From Streptomyces mangrovisoli (GTDB lineage Bacteria; Actinomycetota; Actinomycetes; Streptomycetales; Streptomycetaceae), in assembly GCF_000974985.2 (NCBI RefSeq), contig NZ_LAVA02000011.1, positions 1 through 64,000 of the forward strand: DNA of 64,000 bases, in the 5' to 3' direction. Of this stretch, positions 52,444-61,293 are shown in pieces. Numbering within the stretch: the stretch's first letter is position 1; each line of letters starts with the position of its first letter. Under the pieces are notes generated by a model that was given only the letters and a program-made list of their open reading frames with translations, was not told the origin of the DNA and made no database searches. A program made the translations under genes and the position numbers.

Positions 52444-52878
52444 ATGGATCCGGTATCGGTGGGGCTTCTGGCAGCGCTCGCGGGCGGCGCCGGGGGCGAG
52501 ATGGGCCGGCAGGTCTGGGCGAAATTGAGCACGCTGGTACGGCTCCCGTTCCGCCGCGCCAAGGACAACTCCCACGCCCGCTCGATCAGTTCGGGGGAGA
52601 TCGAACTCGCGGCACTGACCCAGGCACCCGCCGACCCGGCCCGCGCACAGGCCCTCAGCACCGCCCTCGCGGTCCGCGCGGCCCTCGACCCCGACTTCCA
52701 CACGGGCCTCCAGCAGTGGCACGAACAGGCGAAACTGGTCCGCACCGGCGACGGCGAGGTCCACAACACCATCAGCGGCGGCACCCAGCACGGCCCGGTC
52801 CTCCAGGGCCGCGACTTCTCGGGCCTCTCCTTCACGACTCCGCCGCCGCCGACGCGTCCGGACGGCGACGGGCGGTAG
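52444..52878 (+). CDS. Small protein with C-terminal amyloid-signalling-like (BASS/RHIM-like) motif
   Basis: 144 residues. The N-terminal part begins with a hydrophobic, glycine-rich helix (MDPVSVGLLAALAGGAGGE) and a helical domain (about 1-95) with DPDFHTGLQQWHEQ. The C-terminus carries VHNTISGGTQHGPVLQGRD followed by FSGLSF, then a Pro-rich tail. The pattern N-x-I-S-G-x(3)-G-x-V-(I/L)-Q-x-(R/G)-D-(F/I)-x-G matches the RHIM-like bacterial amyloid signalling sequences I recall from Streptomyces NLR and effector proteins, with the motif at the end of a small effector-like protein. A pore-forming or adaptor role is inference. It precedes the DUF3800-like gene by 71 bp on the same strand. The start is an ATG with GGGGG about 8 nt upstream. 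Confidence 0.65.
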   Translation: MDPVSVGLLAALAGGAGGEMGRQVWAKLSTLVRLPFRRAKDNSHARSISSGEIELAALTQAPADPARAQALSTALAVRAALDPDFHTGLQQWHEQAKLVRTGDGEVHNTISGGTQHGPVLQGRDFSGLSFTTPPPPTRPDGDGR

Positions 52879-52949
52879 CCCGCACATATTCGGTTCCCGT
52901 ACGCCACCCCCGTGAGGGACCCTGTCCGCAGGCGGGCCGGGCAGGGGCG

Positions 52950-54014
52950 GTGGTGGTGGGCGGGGAATCCGGGTGGGGTGGGGCGGTCGAGGTCGGGTGT
53001 GACGAGTCCGGGTCCGACGGCGAGAACCTGCTGGGCGGCAACACCGACGTCTTCGCCCACGCCAGTGTCCGGCTGACCACCGAGGACGCCGCCGCGTGTG
53101 TCCAGGAGGCACGGGACCGGATCCGGTCGCCCGCCGAGGAGTACAAGGCGAACCATCTGCTGCGGGAGAAGCACCGGGCGGTGCTGGAGTGGCTGCTCTC
53201 CCCCGCCGGGCCGCTGCACGGACGGGCCCATGTGCATCTGACGGACAAGGCGTTCCTCGTCGTGGAGCGGACGGTGGGGCTGCTGCTCGGGGACGACCCG
53301 AGCGCAGCTGCACATCCGGCCCCGGCCGCGGCGCCGATTCCCGGCGCCGCGCTCGTCCTGTTCCGGGACGGGCCCCGCGCGCTCGGTCCGCAGCGGTGGC
53401 GGGGGTTCCTGGAGGCGGCCAATCGGCTGCTGCGGGTGCGGGTCAACGGGGTGCCCGCGCCGGCGGGTGAGGCCGCCGACCGCACGGATGCGTTCTTCCG
53501 GCTGGTCGGCGAGGCGCGGGCGCTCGCGCGGGCCGGGACGGGTCTGGCGGAGGTGTTGACGCGGATCGGGAGCGCGCGGGAGCGGTGGGAGGCGACCCGG
53601 GTGCGGCTGCTGGCGGCACCGGTGCCGATGCCCGTGCTCAATCCGCTGTTCCCCGCGATCCTGCGCACCGCCGCCCACTGGGGCGCGGGCGGCCGGGCGG
53701 TGTCGCTGGTGCACGACCGGCAGAACATGCTGACCCCCGACCGGATCGCCTGGATCGAGGAGTCGGCCCGGCGCGAGGGCATCGCGCTGGCCGGGTTCCG
53801 GCTCGTGCACTCGCGGCTGGACGCGCGCGTGCAGGTCGCCGACTTCCTCGCCGGGATCGCCCGCAGCATCGCCTCCGACGCGCTGGCCGGGCGCGGGGAC
53901 CCGGCCCGCACCACGCTGCTGCGCCCCTACGTCGGCGGGAGCTCCCTGTGGGCCGACGCGCCGAGCTGGTCCCGGCTCGGCCCGCCGACCGACCTGACCG
54001 GACACGTGGCGTAG
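52950..54014 (+). CDS. DUF3800-like protein, probable RNase H-fold nuclease
   Basis: About 354 residues. The N-terminal CDESGSDGEN and GNTDVFAHASVRLT, the central VSLVHDRQNMLTPDRI and the C-terminal DARVQVADFLAGIARSIAS give the DESG...HDRQ...ADFLAG order of the DUF3800 family. That family is thought to have an RNase H-like fold with acidic catalytic residues. Members occur near mobile and defence genes. The start is uncertain among three consecutive GTG codons (52950, 52953, 52956); the last has AGGGG about 8 nt upstream. Its gene lies 71 bp after the amyloid-motif protein. A functional link is inference. Confidence 0.65.
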   Translation: MVVGGESGWGGAVEVGCDESGSDGENLLGGNTDVFAHASVRLTTEDAAACVQEARDRIRSPAEEYKANHLLREKHRAVLEWLLSPAGPLHGRAHVHLTDKAFLVVERTVGLLLGDDPSAAAHPAPAAAPIPGAALVLFRDGPRALGPQRWRGFLEAANRLLRVRVNGVPAPAGEAADRTDAFFRLVGEARALARAGTGLAEVLTRIGSARERWEATRVRLLAAPVPMPVLNPLFPAILRTAAHWGAGGRAVSLVHDRQNMLTPDRIAWIEESARREGIALAGFRLVHSRLDARVQVADFLAGIARSIASDALAGRGDPARTTLLRPYVGGSSLWADAPSWSRLGPPTDLTGHVA

Positions 54015-54088
54015 GTCAACTCAAGCCTTTACATTGCCTGTTGACCCCCCAGCCACACGTTCCTCAGGCACTCCCAGGAGCTGATCCC

Positions 54089-54979
54089 GTGTCGTCCGAG
54101 AACTCCCCGGCCATGGACGGCGTCGGCTTCTCGCCGCGCCCCCTCATCGACACCACGAGAGCTCACTCGGCGCGGGTGTGGAACTACTGGCTGGGCGGCG
54201 GGGACTACTACGAGGTCGACCGGCGCGCCGGTGAGCGGATCCACGAACTGCACCCCGGCATCGCCGCCTACGCCCGCGCCGACCGGCAGTTCCTGGGCCG
54301 CGCCGTGCGCCATCTCGTGACGGACGCGGGGATACGCCAGTTCCTCGACATCGGCACCGGGCTGCCGACCGCCGACAACACCCACGAGGTGGCCCAACGG
54401 CTCGCTCCGGACGCGCGGATCGTCTACGTCGACAACGACCCGCTGGTCCTCGCGCACGCCCGCGCCCTGCTCACCAGCACCCCCGAGGGCGCGACCGACC
54501 ACATCGACGCGGATCTGCGGGACACCACCACGATCCTCGAACGGGCCGCCGCCACACTGGACTTCACCCGGCCCGTCGCCCTGCTGCTGCTCAGCGTCGT
54601 CGTCTTCCTGCGAGCGGAGGAGGACGCGCACGGGATCGTACGGCAGTTGCTGGACGCGCTACCCGCCGGCAGCCATCTCGTGCTGACGCACACCATCACC
54701 GATCCGGAACTGCCCGAGGTCGACGCGGCCGTACAGTACTGGAACGCGCACGGCACCCCGTGGCTCACCCAGCGCACGCCCGCGGAGGTGGCCCGGTTCT
54801 TCGACGGGCTCGAACTCCTGGAACCGGGCGTCGTGTCGTGCCCGCGCTGGCGCCCGGACCCCACGGACGACACCGAGCCGTCGCGGCAGGTCGCCCTCCA
54901 CGGCGGGGTGGGACGCAAGCCCTGCGGACCGGCGCGGCACAGCCCCGGCACAGGCACGCGAAGATCGCCGTCCGTCTGA
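54089..54979 (+). CDS. SAM-dependent methyltransferase (PF04672 family)
   Basis: A 296-residue methyltransferase with the family N-terminus (RVWNYWLGGGDYYEVDRRAG), the SAM-binding FLDIGTGLPTADNTHEVAQR, IVYVDNDPLVLAHARALL and VVVFLRAEEDAHGIV. This actinobacterial family is abundant in Streptomyces and its substrates are mostly unknown. The GTG at 54089 has CAGGAG about 8 nt upstream. It follows the DUF3800-like gene by 74 bp, but a functional link is not evident. Confidence 0.87.
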   Translation: MSSENSPAMDGVGFSPRPLIDTTRAHSARVWNYWLGGGDYYEVDRRAGERIHELHPGIAAYARADRQFLGRAVRHLVTDAGIRQFLDIGTGLPTADNTHEVAQRLAPDARIVYVDNDPLVLAHARALLTSTPEGATDHIDADLRDTTTILERAAATLDFTRPVALLLLSVVVFLRAEEDAHGIVRQLLDALPAGSHLVLTHTITDPELPEVDAAVQYWNAHGTPWLTQRTPAEVARFFDGLELLEPGVVSCPRWRPDPTDDTEPSRQVALHGGVGRKPCGPARHSPGTGTRRSPSV

Positions 54980-55076
54980 ACATCCCCCGGCCGGGCTCCG
55001 TATGAGAAGCAGGGCACTCGATGACCGGAGCGCCCCGCGGTGTTGAGACCGAGTGTTCGGGGTTGGGGAGCCACCT

Positions 55077-56462
55077 ATGAGGCACGCACGACGACGGGTC
55101 GTCCGGCGAGTGACACGGCTGGCGGCCGTCGGCGGGATCCTCCTCGGCGGAGCGATGGCCGCCCAGGCGGCCATGGCCGACGAGGCTCCGCGCACCGGCG
55201 CGACCGTGCTGCGCGGGTCGACCGGTTCCGCGGAGGACCCGGGTGCGAGCCTGGTGGCGAAGCTCGGAACGGCCCGGACGGCGGGCAACTGGATCGGCGC
55301 CGACGGCAAGACGGTCGTCGCGGTCACCGACTCGGCCGCCGCGGCCACCGTGCGCGCGGCCGGCGCCGAGCCGAAGATGGTCAGCCACAGCATGAACGAG
55401 CTCAAGTCGGCCGCCGCGACGCTGCGTTCGGCGCCGCGCGTGGCGGGCACCGCCTGGATCATGGACTACCGGACCAACCGTGTGGTGGTCGAGGCCGACA
55501 GCACGGTCTCCGCCTCCGACTGGTCGGACATGAAGCAGGTCGCCACCAGCATCGGCTCGTTCGTCGAGATGCAGCGCGCCAAGGGCACCTTCACCACCCG
55601 GCTCAACGGCGCCCAGCCGATCCTGTCCACCAACGGCCGCTGCTCGGCGGGGTTCAACGTCACCGACGGGACCACCGACTTCATCCTGACGGCCGGGCAC
55701 TGCGGGCCGAAGGGGTCCATCTGGTTCGCCGACAGCAAGGGCGACCAGCAGCTCGGCACCACGGTCGAGGACACCTTCCCGGGCAGTGACTTCTCGCTCG
55801 TGCAGTACGCGTCGGGCAAGGCCGGCGACGGCGCCGACGTCGTCGCCATCGGCGGCGGCAGCGGTATCCGGATCACGGGACTCGGCGACGCCACCGTCGG
55901 GGAGAAGGTGTTCCGCAGCGGCAGCACCAGCGGGCTGCACGACGGCGAGGTCACCGGGCTCAACGCCACCGTGAACTACCCCGAGGGCACGGTGACCGGG
56001 CTCATCCAGACCAACGTGTGCGCGGAGCCCGGGGACAGCGGCGGGCCGCTGTTCTCCGACGGGATCGCGCTCGGGGTGACGTCCGGCGGCAGCGGCGACT
56101 GCACCGCGGGCGGTACGACGTTCTTCCAGCCGGTGACCCAGGCGGTGCAGACGCTGGGCGTGAAGCTTCTCGTGTCGACGCAGGGCGCGAACGCGCAGTC
56201 GGCGGCGCCGTCCGCGACGCCGTCCAGTTCGGCCACCCGCAGCGCGATCGCGCCGAGCGCCGCGAACCCGGGCTCCTCGGCCCCGGTGACGAGCACGGAC
56301 TCGGGCGAGTCGCTGCTGTCCCGGCTCACCGACACCAACACGGTCGCCCCGGGCCTGCTGGTGATCGCGGGCAGCCTCATCGCGCTGGTGGCGACGCGCT
56401 GGATCCGCGCGGAAGCGGACCGCAACGCCTACCGCCGCCACTACTCGACGACGTGGGGATGA
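55077..56462 (+). CDS. Secreted S1-family (streptogrisin-like) serine protease with C-terminal membrane anchor
   Basis: 461 residues: Sec signal (about 1-40, ILLGGAMAAQAAMADE), prodomain (about 45-175), and chymotrypsin-fold catalytic domain (about 180-365). The catalytic His is in ILTAGHCG (near residue 207), Asp in GSDFSLVQY and Ser in EPGDSGGPLFS. A Ser/Ala/Pro linker (about 370-420) is followed by a C-terminal membrane helix (GLLVIAGSLIALVATRWI) and a short Arg-rich tail. Streptogrisin-type proteases are usually released; this one looks anchored to the cell. A GGGGAG site precedes the ATG at 55077. Confidence 0.88.
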   Translation: MRHARRRVVRRVTRLAAVGGILLGGAMAAQAAMADEAPRTGATVLRGSTGSAEDPGASLVAKLGTARTAGNWIGADGKTVVAVTDSAAAATVRAAGAEPKMVSHSMNELKSAAATLRSAPRVAGTAWIMDYRTNRVVVEADSTVSASDWSDMKQVATSIGSFVEMQRAKGTFTTRLNGAQPILSTNGRCSAGFNVTDGTTDFILTAGHCGPKGSIWFADSKGDQQLGTTVEDTFPGSDFSLVQYASGKAGDGADVVAIGGGSGIRITGLGDATVGEKVFRSGSTSGLHDGEVTGLNATVNYPEGTVTGLIQTNVCAEPGDSGGPLFSDGIALGVTSGGSGDCTAGGTTFFQPVTQAVQTLGVKLLVSTQGANAQSAAPSATPSSSATRSAIAPSAANPGSSAPVTSTDSGESLLSRLTDTNTVAPGLLVIAGSLIALVATRWIRAEADRNAYRRHYSTTWG

Positions 56463-56550
56463 TCCCGGCCGGACAGGGGCGGGCGGGGACCGGAAAGGAC
56501 CTGCGGGCGGTGGGACCGGGGAGACGGTCTCAGGAACCGGGGAGGCGGTC

Positions 56551-56724
56551 TCAGGCCGCGTTCGCCTGCTGGGGAGCGGCCTGGGCCCACTCCAGGACGA
56601 GCCGCTGGTACTCCTCGCGCTGTGCGACGCTCAGTGTCCCGCCCGACCGGAGCCACAGGGCCCGGATCTCCTCGTTGACCTCGTCCGCCGATCGCTCGGT
56701 GGTTGATTCAACACTGGTGGACAT
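56551..56724 (-). CDS. Small conserved hypothetical protein, 57 aa
   Basis: A short acidic protein with a predicted helix-turn-helix-like pair (ADEVNEEIRALWLRSGGTLS, VAQREEYQRLVLEWAQAA). It has no ribosome site. The minus-strand TAAGCT (forward 56732-56737) lies 7 nt before the ATG at 56724, a leaderless signature that favours it over an ATG at 56775. Such 55-60 residue proteins occur in Streptomyces; function unknown. Confidence 0.65.
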   Translation of the reverse strand: MSTSVESTTERSADEVNEEIRALWLRSGGTLSVAQREEYQRLVLEWAQAAPQQANAA

Positions 56725-56861
56725 GGCGTGAAGCTTACGGCGGTCGGCGTGAAGGCCGTGTGAGTAACTTCGCATAAATCGGACATTTCAGACAGTGTTG
56801 CTGATCACGTCCATCTGCCGCGTCGCCGATCACACCCAACTACCCCGCCAGGCAGCCGAGT

Positions 56862-58043
56862 TCAGGCGTCCGCCGCACCCAGCACCAGCACCTGGATCGC
56901 CAGTACGGCGGCCCCGCGCGCCCAGTCGTGGAAGTCGGAGACCTTGGTCTCCAGGTCGACGGGGGCGGCCAGCGGATGGCGGTGGGCCACCAGGGAGTCC
57001 GCAACGGTCCCGCCCGCCACATCCATCAGCCCCACCCCCTCGCCGGCCAGCAGGATCTTCTGCGGCATCACGAAGTTGGCGATCTGCGCCACCAGCACGC
57101 CCAGGGCGCGCGCGGCCTCGTGGACCACACGGGCGGGCATGGGGTCCCCGGCCGCGGCCAGGGCGAGAATCTCCTCGTACGACCGCTCGACGCCGCCCGC
57201 CGCCTGGACCTGGTAGCGGATGCTGGGGATGGTCAGCAGCGAGGCGGCGCTGCCGCGTCGGCCGTCGGGGGTGAGCGGGCCGTTCGGGTCGAGGATCCAG
57301 TGCTGTCCGAAGCCGCGGTCCTCGTGGGTGCCCGGCACCCGCTTGCCGCCCAGGACCAGGCCGTAGCCGATGCCCGCGCCGATCGTGAGCACCACGAACC
57401 GGTCCAGGCCGCGGCCTGCCCCGAACCACGTCTCGGCCTCGACGAAGGCGGCCACGTCGTTCTCGACCACCACCGGCAACCCCGTGCGCGCCTCCACCAG
57501 GGCCGCGAGCGGCACGCCCCGCCAGCCGAGGAACGGCGACTCCCCGATCACGGAGCGGCCCTCGACCAGACCGCCCACCCCGATGCCGATGCCCGCGAGA
57601 CCCGGGTGCTCCCCGGCCAGCTCGGCGGTGATCTCCGCGAGCAGCGCGGCGACCTCGGCCGGCTCGTGGGTGGTCAGGGGCCGCTCGCAGCGGGCGGTGA
57701 TCTCGCTGCGCAGGGTGGTGACCACGCCGTAGACCCGGTCCGCGGTGATCTTGTAGCCGAGGAAGCGGCGCGACTCGGCGACGACGTCGAGCGGCTGGGA
57801 GGGGCGGCCCTGGCGGGATTCCGCGAGACCGCCGCCGTCGGGCACCTCGACGAGCAGGCCCGCCTCGGTCAGCGGCTTGGTCAGGCGGGTCAGGCTGCCG
57901 GCCGACAGGCCCAGCCGGTGCGCCAGTTCGGTCCGCGACAGCGGGCCGTGCACCAGCACCTCGATCGCCACCGAGCGCTCCCCCGGGCTCAGCGGCAGCC
58001 AGCTGCCGACCCGCCCCGCCACGCTGGTCGTCTCCACCCGCAC
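56862..58043 (-). CDS. ROK-family transcriptional regulator (NagC/XylR-like) with degenerate zinc motif
   Basis: A 393-residue protein with an N-terminal winged helix-turn-helix (about 20-80, SRTELAHRLGLSAGSLTRLT) and a ROK sugar-kinase-like domain (about 100-390): GIGIGVGGLVEG, VVENDVAAFVEAETWFGAG and VVLTIGAGIGYGLVLGGKR. The usual CxCGxxGCxE zinc loop reads GPLTPDGRRGSAAS, so the zinc cysteines are absent. It is divergent from a Gfo/Idh/MocA dehydrogenase, its likely target, and probably responds to a sugar or inositol. Starts at a GTG at 58043. Confidence 0.85.
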   Translation of the reverse strand: MRVETTSVAGRVGSWLPLSPGERSVAIEVLVHGPLSRTELAHRLGLSAGSLTRLTKPLTEAGLLVEVPDGGGLAESRQGRPSQPLDVVAESRRFLGYKITADRVYGVVTTLRSEITARCERPLTTHEPAEVAALLAEITAELAGEHPGLAGIGIGVGGLVEGRSVIGESPFLGWRGVPLAALVEARTGLPVVVENDVAAFVEAETWFGAGRGLDRFVVLTIGAGIGYGLVLGGKRVPGTHEDRGFGQHWILDPNGPLTPDGRRGSAASLLTIPSIRYQVQAAGGVERSYEEILALAAAGDPMPARVVHEAARALGVLVAQIANFVMPQKILLAGEGVGLMDVAGGTVADSLVAHRHPLAAPVDLETKVSDFHDWARGAAVLAIQVLVLGAADA

Positions 58044-58264
58044 CTCGTCACCTGATTCTTTTCACCACGGAAGCAACAGCGTCACCCTAACGCCACCCCG
58101 ACCCGATCAGAAGACAATCGGACGGGATCCGAGGCCCTCTTGACGCGACAATATTTCCGGCCCAAAAGTAATGGGCGCGACCTGTCGCACGGCGACGTCC
58201 CACACCGCGACGCGTCGCACCCCACGACCAGTGGACCAGCGGACCAGTGAAGGGCACGCATCTC

Positions 58265-59467
58265 ATGACGTTCTCCCTCGGCATCGTCGGCGCAGGCCAG
58301 TTCTCGGGCCAGTTCGCCGCCCTCTTCCAGGCCCATCCCGGCGTCGGCGACGTCCACGTCACCGACCTGCTGCCCGAACGCGCCGAGCAACTGGCCGCCG
58401 CGCAGGGTCTGGCGGGCACCTTCCCGTCGTACGAGGCGATGCTGGAGTCCCCCGACATCGACGCGGTGGCGATCTTCACCCAGCGCTGGACGCACGGCCC
58501 GCTGGTGCTCCAGGGGCTTCAGGCGGGCAAGCACGTCTACTCCGCCGTGCCGATGGCGATCACCACCGAGGAGATCGCCGCGATCATCGACGCCGTCAAG
58601 GCCACCGGGCTGACGTACATGATGGGCGAGACCAGCCAGTACAACCCCGCGACCGTGCACGCCCGCAACCAGGTCGCCGAGGGCGCCTTCGGGCGGCTGT
58701 TCTACGCCGAGGGCGACTACGTCCACGACATGGACCTGGGGTTCTACGACGCCTACCGCTACAGCGGCGGCGAGAACTGGAAGGCCACCGCGAGCTACCC
58801 GCCGCTGCTCTACCCGACGCACTCGGTCGGCGGGGTGCTGGGCGCGTGGCGGACCCACGCGGTGAGCGTCTCGGCGATCGCGGTCGTCGACGAGCGCGGC
58901 GACGGCGTCTTCGACAAGTCGGTCAGCCAGTTCGGCAACGACTTCTCCAACGCCACCGCGCTGTTCGAGGTCGCCGGCGGCGGCTCGTTCCGCACCAACG
59001 AGTTCCGGCGGGTGGGTTACCCCTCGCACATCCGCGAGTCCCGCTTCAGGTTCTTCGGCACGGAGGCGAGCATGGAGCAACTCGCCACCGTGGCCCTGTG
59101 GCAGGACAAGAAGGGCGTCCAGGACATCAGCGAACTGCTCGAACCCAAGCCGTCGTTGTCGCCCGACGACCCCTCGCTGGCGCACATCGCGCCGGAGCTG
59201 CGGGCCGCGTTCACCTCCGGCTCGGCACCGGTGCACGACCGCGCGCGGCTGCCGCGGGTGTTCGACACCCTGCACAACGGGCACGAGGGCAGCCACCACT
59301 TCCTGGTGGACGACTTCGTCACCGCGGTCGACACCCGCACCCTGCCGTCGGTGAACGCCTGGGTCGCCGCCCGCTACACCCTGCCGGGCATCATCGCCCA
59401 CGACTCCGCACGGCAGGGCGGCACCCGGCTGGACATCCCGGACTTCGGGGACGCGCCACAGGCGTGA
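58265..59467 (+). CDS. Gfo/Idh/MocA-family oxidoreductase
   Basis: A 400-residue NAD(P)-dependent dehydrogenase with a Rossmann domain (GIVGAGQFSGQFAALFQ near residue 7, VTDLLPERAEQL) and a C-terminal alpha/beta domain. GKHVYSAVPMAITTEEI corresponds to the conserved catalytic-lysine region, in which the usual EKP is replaced by SAVP. Substrates are sugars or sugar acids. The ATG at 58265 has AAGGGC about 9 nt upstream and is preferred over a GTG at 58247. It is divergent from a ROK regulator, which probably controls it. Confidence 0.87.
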   Translation: MTFSLGIVGAGQFSGQFAALFQAHPGVGDVHVTDLLPERAEQLAAAQGLAGTFPSYEAMLESPDIDAVAIFTQRWTHGPLVLQGLQAGKHVYSAVPMAITTEEIAAIIDAVKATGLTYMMGETSQYNPATVHARNQVAEGAFGRLFYAEGDYVHDMDLGFYDAYRYSGGENWKATASYPPLLYPTHSVGGVLGAWRTHAVSVSAIAVVDERGDGVFDKSVSQFGNDFSNATALFEVAGGGSFRTNEFRRVGYPSHIRESRFRFFGTEASMEQLATVALWQDKKGVQDISELLEPKPSLSPDDPSLAHIAPELRAAFTSGSAPVHDRARLPRVFDTLHNGHEGSHHFLVDDFVTAVDTRTLPSVNAWVAARYTLPGIIAHDSARQGGTRLDIPDFGDAPQA

Positions 59468-59543
59468 CGGGGACGCGGCGGGGGCGGGTCCGGGGCGCGG
59501 CGGCGCGCGCACCCCGGACCCGGGGGGACGATGGCGGTGCCGG

Positions 59544-60239
59544 TCAGGTGCCGGGCTTGCGGCCGTAGACGAAGACGTCGTCGCCGGTCTTCAGCAGGGA
59601 CCAGTACTTCTTGGCGACCGTGGGGGTCATGTTGACGCAGCCGTGGGAACCGGGCGGGGTCCACATGGTGAGGGCGACGGAGTGGAACGCCTGACCGCCG
59701 TCGAAGAACTGGCTGTAGGGCATGGCCACGTTGTAGAGCGTCGAGACGTGGTCGATGTCACGCCAGTAGATCTTCTTCAGGCCGGTACGGGTCTCGTAGC
59801 CGTCGCGGCCGGTGCGGACCGGGACGGGGCCGTAGACCAGCTTGCTGCCGTCCTGGATCCAGCTGATCTGGAGCGACAGGTTGACGCAGGCGATCCGGCC
59901 CTTGTTCGTCGGGCACTTGCCGTCCTTGTTCGGCTTGTTGCCCACGGCCTTCTGCTTGTTCATGAGGTCCATCACGCCCCAGGTGACCGAACCGGCGTAG
60001 CCGATGCTGGGCGTGATGCCGTACTTGGTCTGGAAGCCCTGTATGGCCTTGCAGTCGGCGGTGGACTGCTTGCCGTCGACCGGACGGCCGAGGAACTTCT
60101 CCACCTGCTTCTGGTACGGGCCGGCCTGGGTGGTGCAACTCGCGGCCTGCGCCGGTGCGGCGGTCAGGGCCAGCGTGAGCGGGGCCACCAGCCCGGTCAC
60201 TCCCGCGGCCACGGCGGCTCGTCTTGCTATGTCTCGCAT
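59544..60239 (-). CDS. Secreted L,D-transpeptidase (YkuD domain)
   Basis: A 231-residue exported enzyme. Signal peptide to about residue 33 (APAQAAS), a peptidoglycan-binding-like domain (about 40-105, GPYQKQVEKFLGRPVDGKQS) and a YkuD domain (about 115-230) with FHSVALTMWTPPGSHGCVNMTP containing the catalytic Cys in SHGCVNM. Forms 3-3 crosslinks or attaches peptidoglycan partners. AAGGGG upstream of the ATG at 60239. Confidence 0.87.
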   Translation of the reverse strand: MRDIARRAAVAAGVTGLVAPLTLALTAAPAQAASCTTQAGPYQKQVEKFLGRPVDGKQSTADCKAIQGFQTKYGITPSIGYAGSVTWGVMDLMNKQKAVGNKPNKDGKCPTNKGRIACVNLSLQISWIQDGSKLVYGPVPVRTGRDGYETRTGLKKIYWRDIDHVSTLYNVAMPYSQFFDGGQAFHSVALTMWTPPGSHGCVNMTPTVAKKYWSLLKTGDDVFVYGRKPGT

Positions 60240-60442
60240 GGCGGTACGTCCCCTTCACGCGTCGTGCGATCTCTGAGTGCCTAGACCCACGCAGGCGGGC
60301 CAACGGTTGTGCGTGCGGGCGAACCGCGACGAAACGGTGACTTTACCCTGCATGTCCGTGTGTCTCGGCTGCCCCCTGCGGCCCACCGACACCTCGACGT
60401 CGTCAACGTCACACCATCGTGAACGTCACGGCGCCGTGGGCG

Positions 60443-61243
60443 TCACGCCGTCGCGCCGCCGTGGTGGACCACGGTGTGGAAACCGGTGTTGACCGCCGTG
60501 AGGCCGCCGTCCACGACGAGCGAGGTGCCGGTGATCCAGGCCGCGTCGCGGGAGGCGAGGAAGGCGACCGCGGCGGCGATGTCCTCGGGCTCGCCGACCC
60601 GGCCGAGCGGATACAGCGGCGCCAGCCCGTCGATCGCGTCCTCGCGGCCCTCCCACGCGGAGGTGCGCACCGTCCCGGGCACCACGAGGTTGACCCGGAC
60701 CCCGCGCGCCGCGGCGTGCCCGGCCAGGGTGCGGGTCAGCGAGGCGAGGCCCGCCTTGGCCGCGCTGTAGGCGTGATTGCCGAAGTCCTGAAGGCCGTTG
60801 ACCGAGCCGATGCTCACGATCGCACCGCGTCCGGAGGCGGCCAGGTGCGGCAGGGCGGCGCGGCAGCAACGCCGGGCGCCGGTGAGGGTGATGTCGATGT
60901 CCCGGGCCCACGCCGCGTCGCTGTCGTCCTCGAAGCGGGGGGCGTCGGGGGTGCAGCCCGCGGCCGAGTTCACCAGCACGTCGAGGCCGCCGAAGAGGTC
61001 GACCGCGTGGGCCACCGCGGCGTCCACGGCCGTCTGGTCGGCGACGTCGCAGAGCGCGGAGGCGGCGTCGAGGCCCTCGTCGCGCAGCGCCGCCGCCGTC
61101 TTGTCGACCTCGGGCAGGTCCCGGTCGGTCAGCAGGACGCGCGCTCCCTCCCCGGCGAGCCGCCGGGCCACGGCCGCGCCGATGCCGCGGGCCGCACCGG
61201 TGACGAGGACTCCGTACCCTTCGAACCGCTTGGTATCAGCCAT
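60443..61243 (-). CDS. Short-chain dehydrogenase/reductase (SDR)
   Basis: A 266-residue oxidoreductase with VTGAARGIGAAVARRL, a degenerate NNAG motif (VNSAAG), the Ser region IVSIGSVNGLQ, the YSAAKAGL motif and a C-terminal VVDGGLTAVN. A typical NAD(P)-dependent SDR, substrate unknown. A minus-strand TAGGTT (forward 61251-61256) ends 7 nt before the ATG at 61243, suggesting a leaderless mRNA. It is divergent from the small membrane-anchored gene, with only 50 bp between starts. Confidence 0.87.
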   Translation of the reverse strand: MADTKRFEGYGVLVTGAARGIGAAVARRLAGEGARVLLTDRDLPEVDKTAAALRDEGLDAASALCDVADQTAVDAAVAHAVDLFGGLDVLVNSAAGCTPDAPRFEDDSDAAWARDIDITLTGARRCCRAALPHLAASGRGAIVSIGSVNGLQDFGNHAYSAAKAGLASLTRTLAGHAAARGVRVNLVVPGTVRTSAWEGREDAIDGLAPLYPLGRVGEPEDIAAAVAFLASRDAAWITGTSLVVDGGLTAVNTGFHTVVHHGGATA

Positions 61244-61293
61244 GGGCCCGAACCTACTGCCCCGGCGATCAACTGGGCAGATACCGTGCGCCC

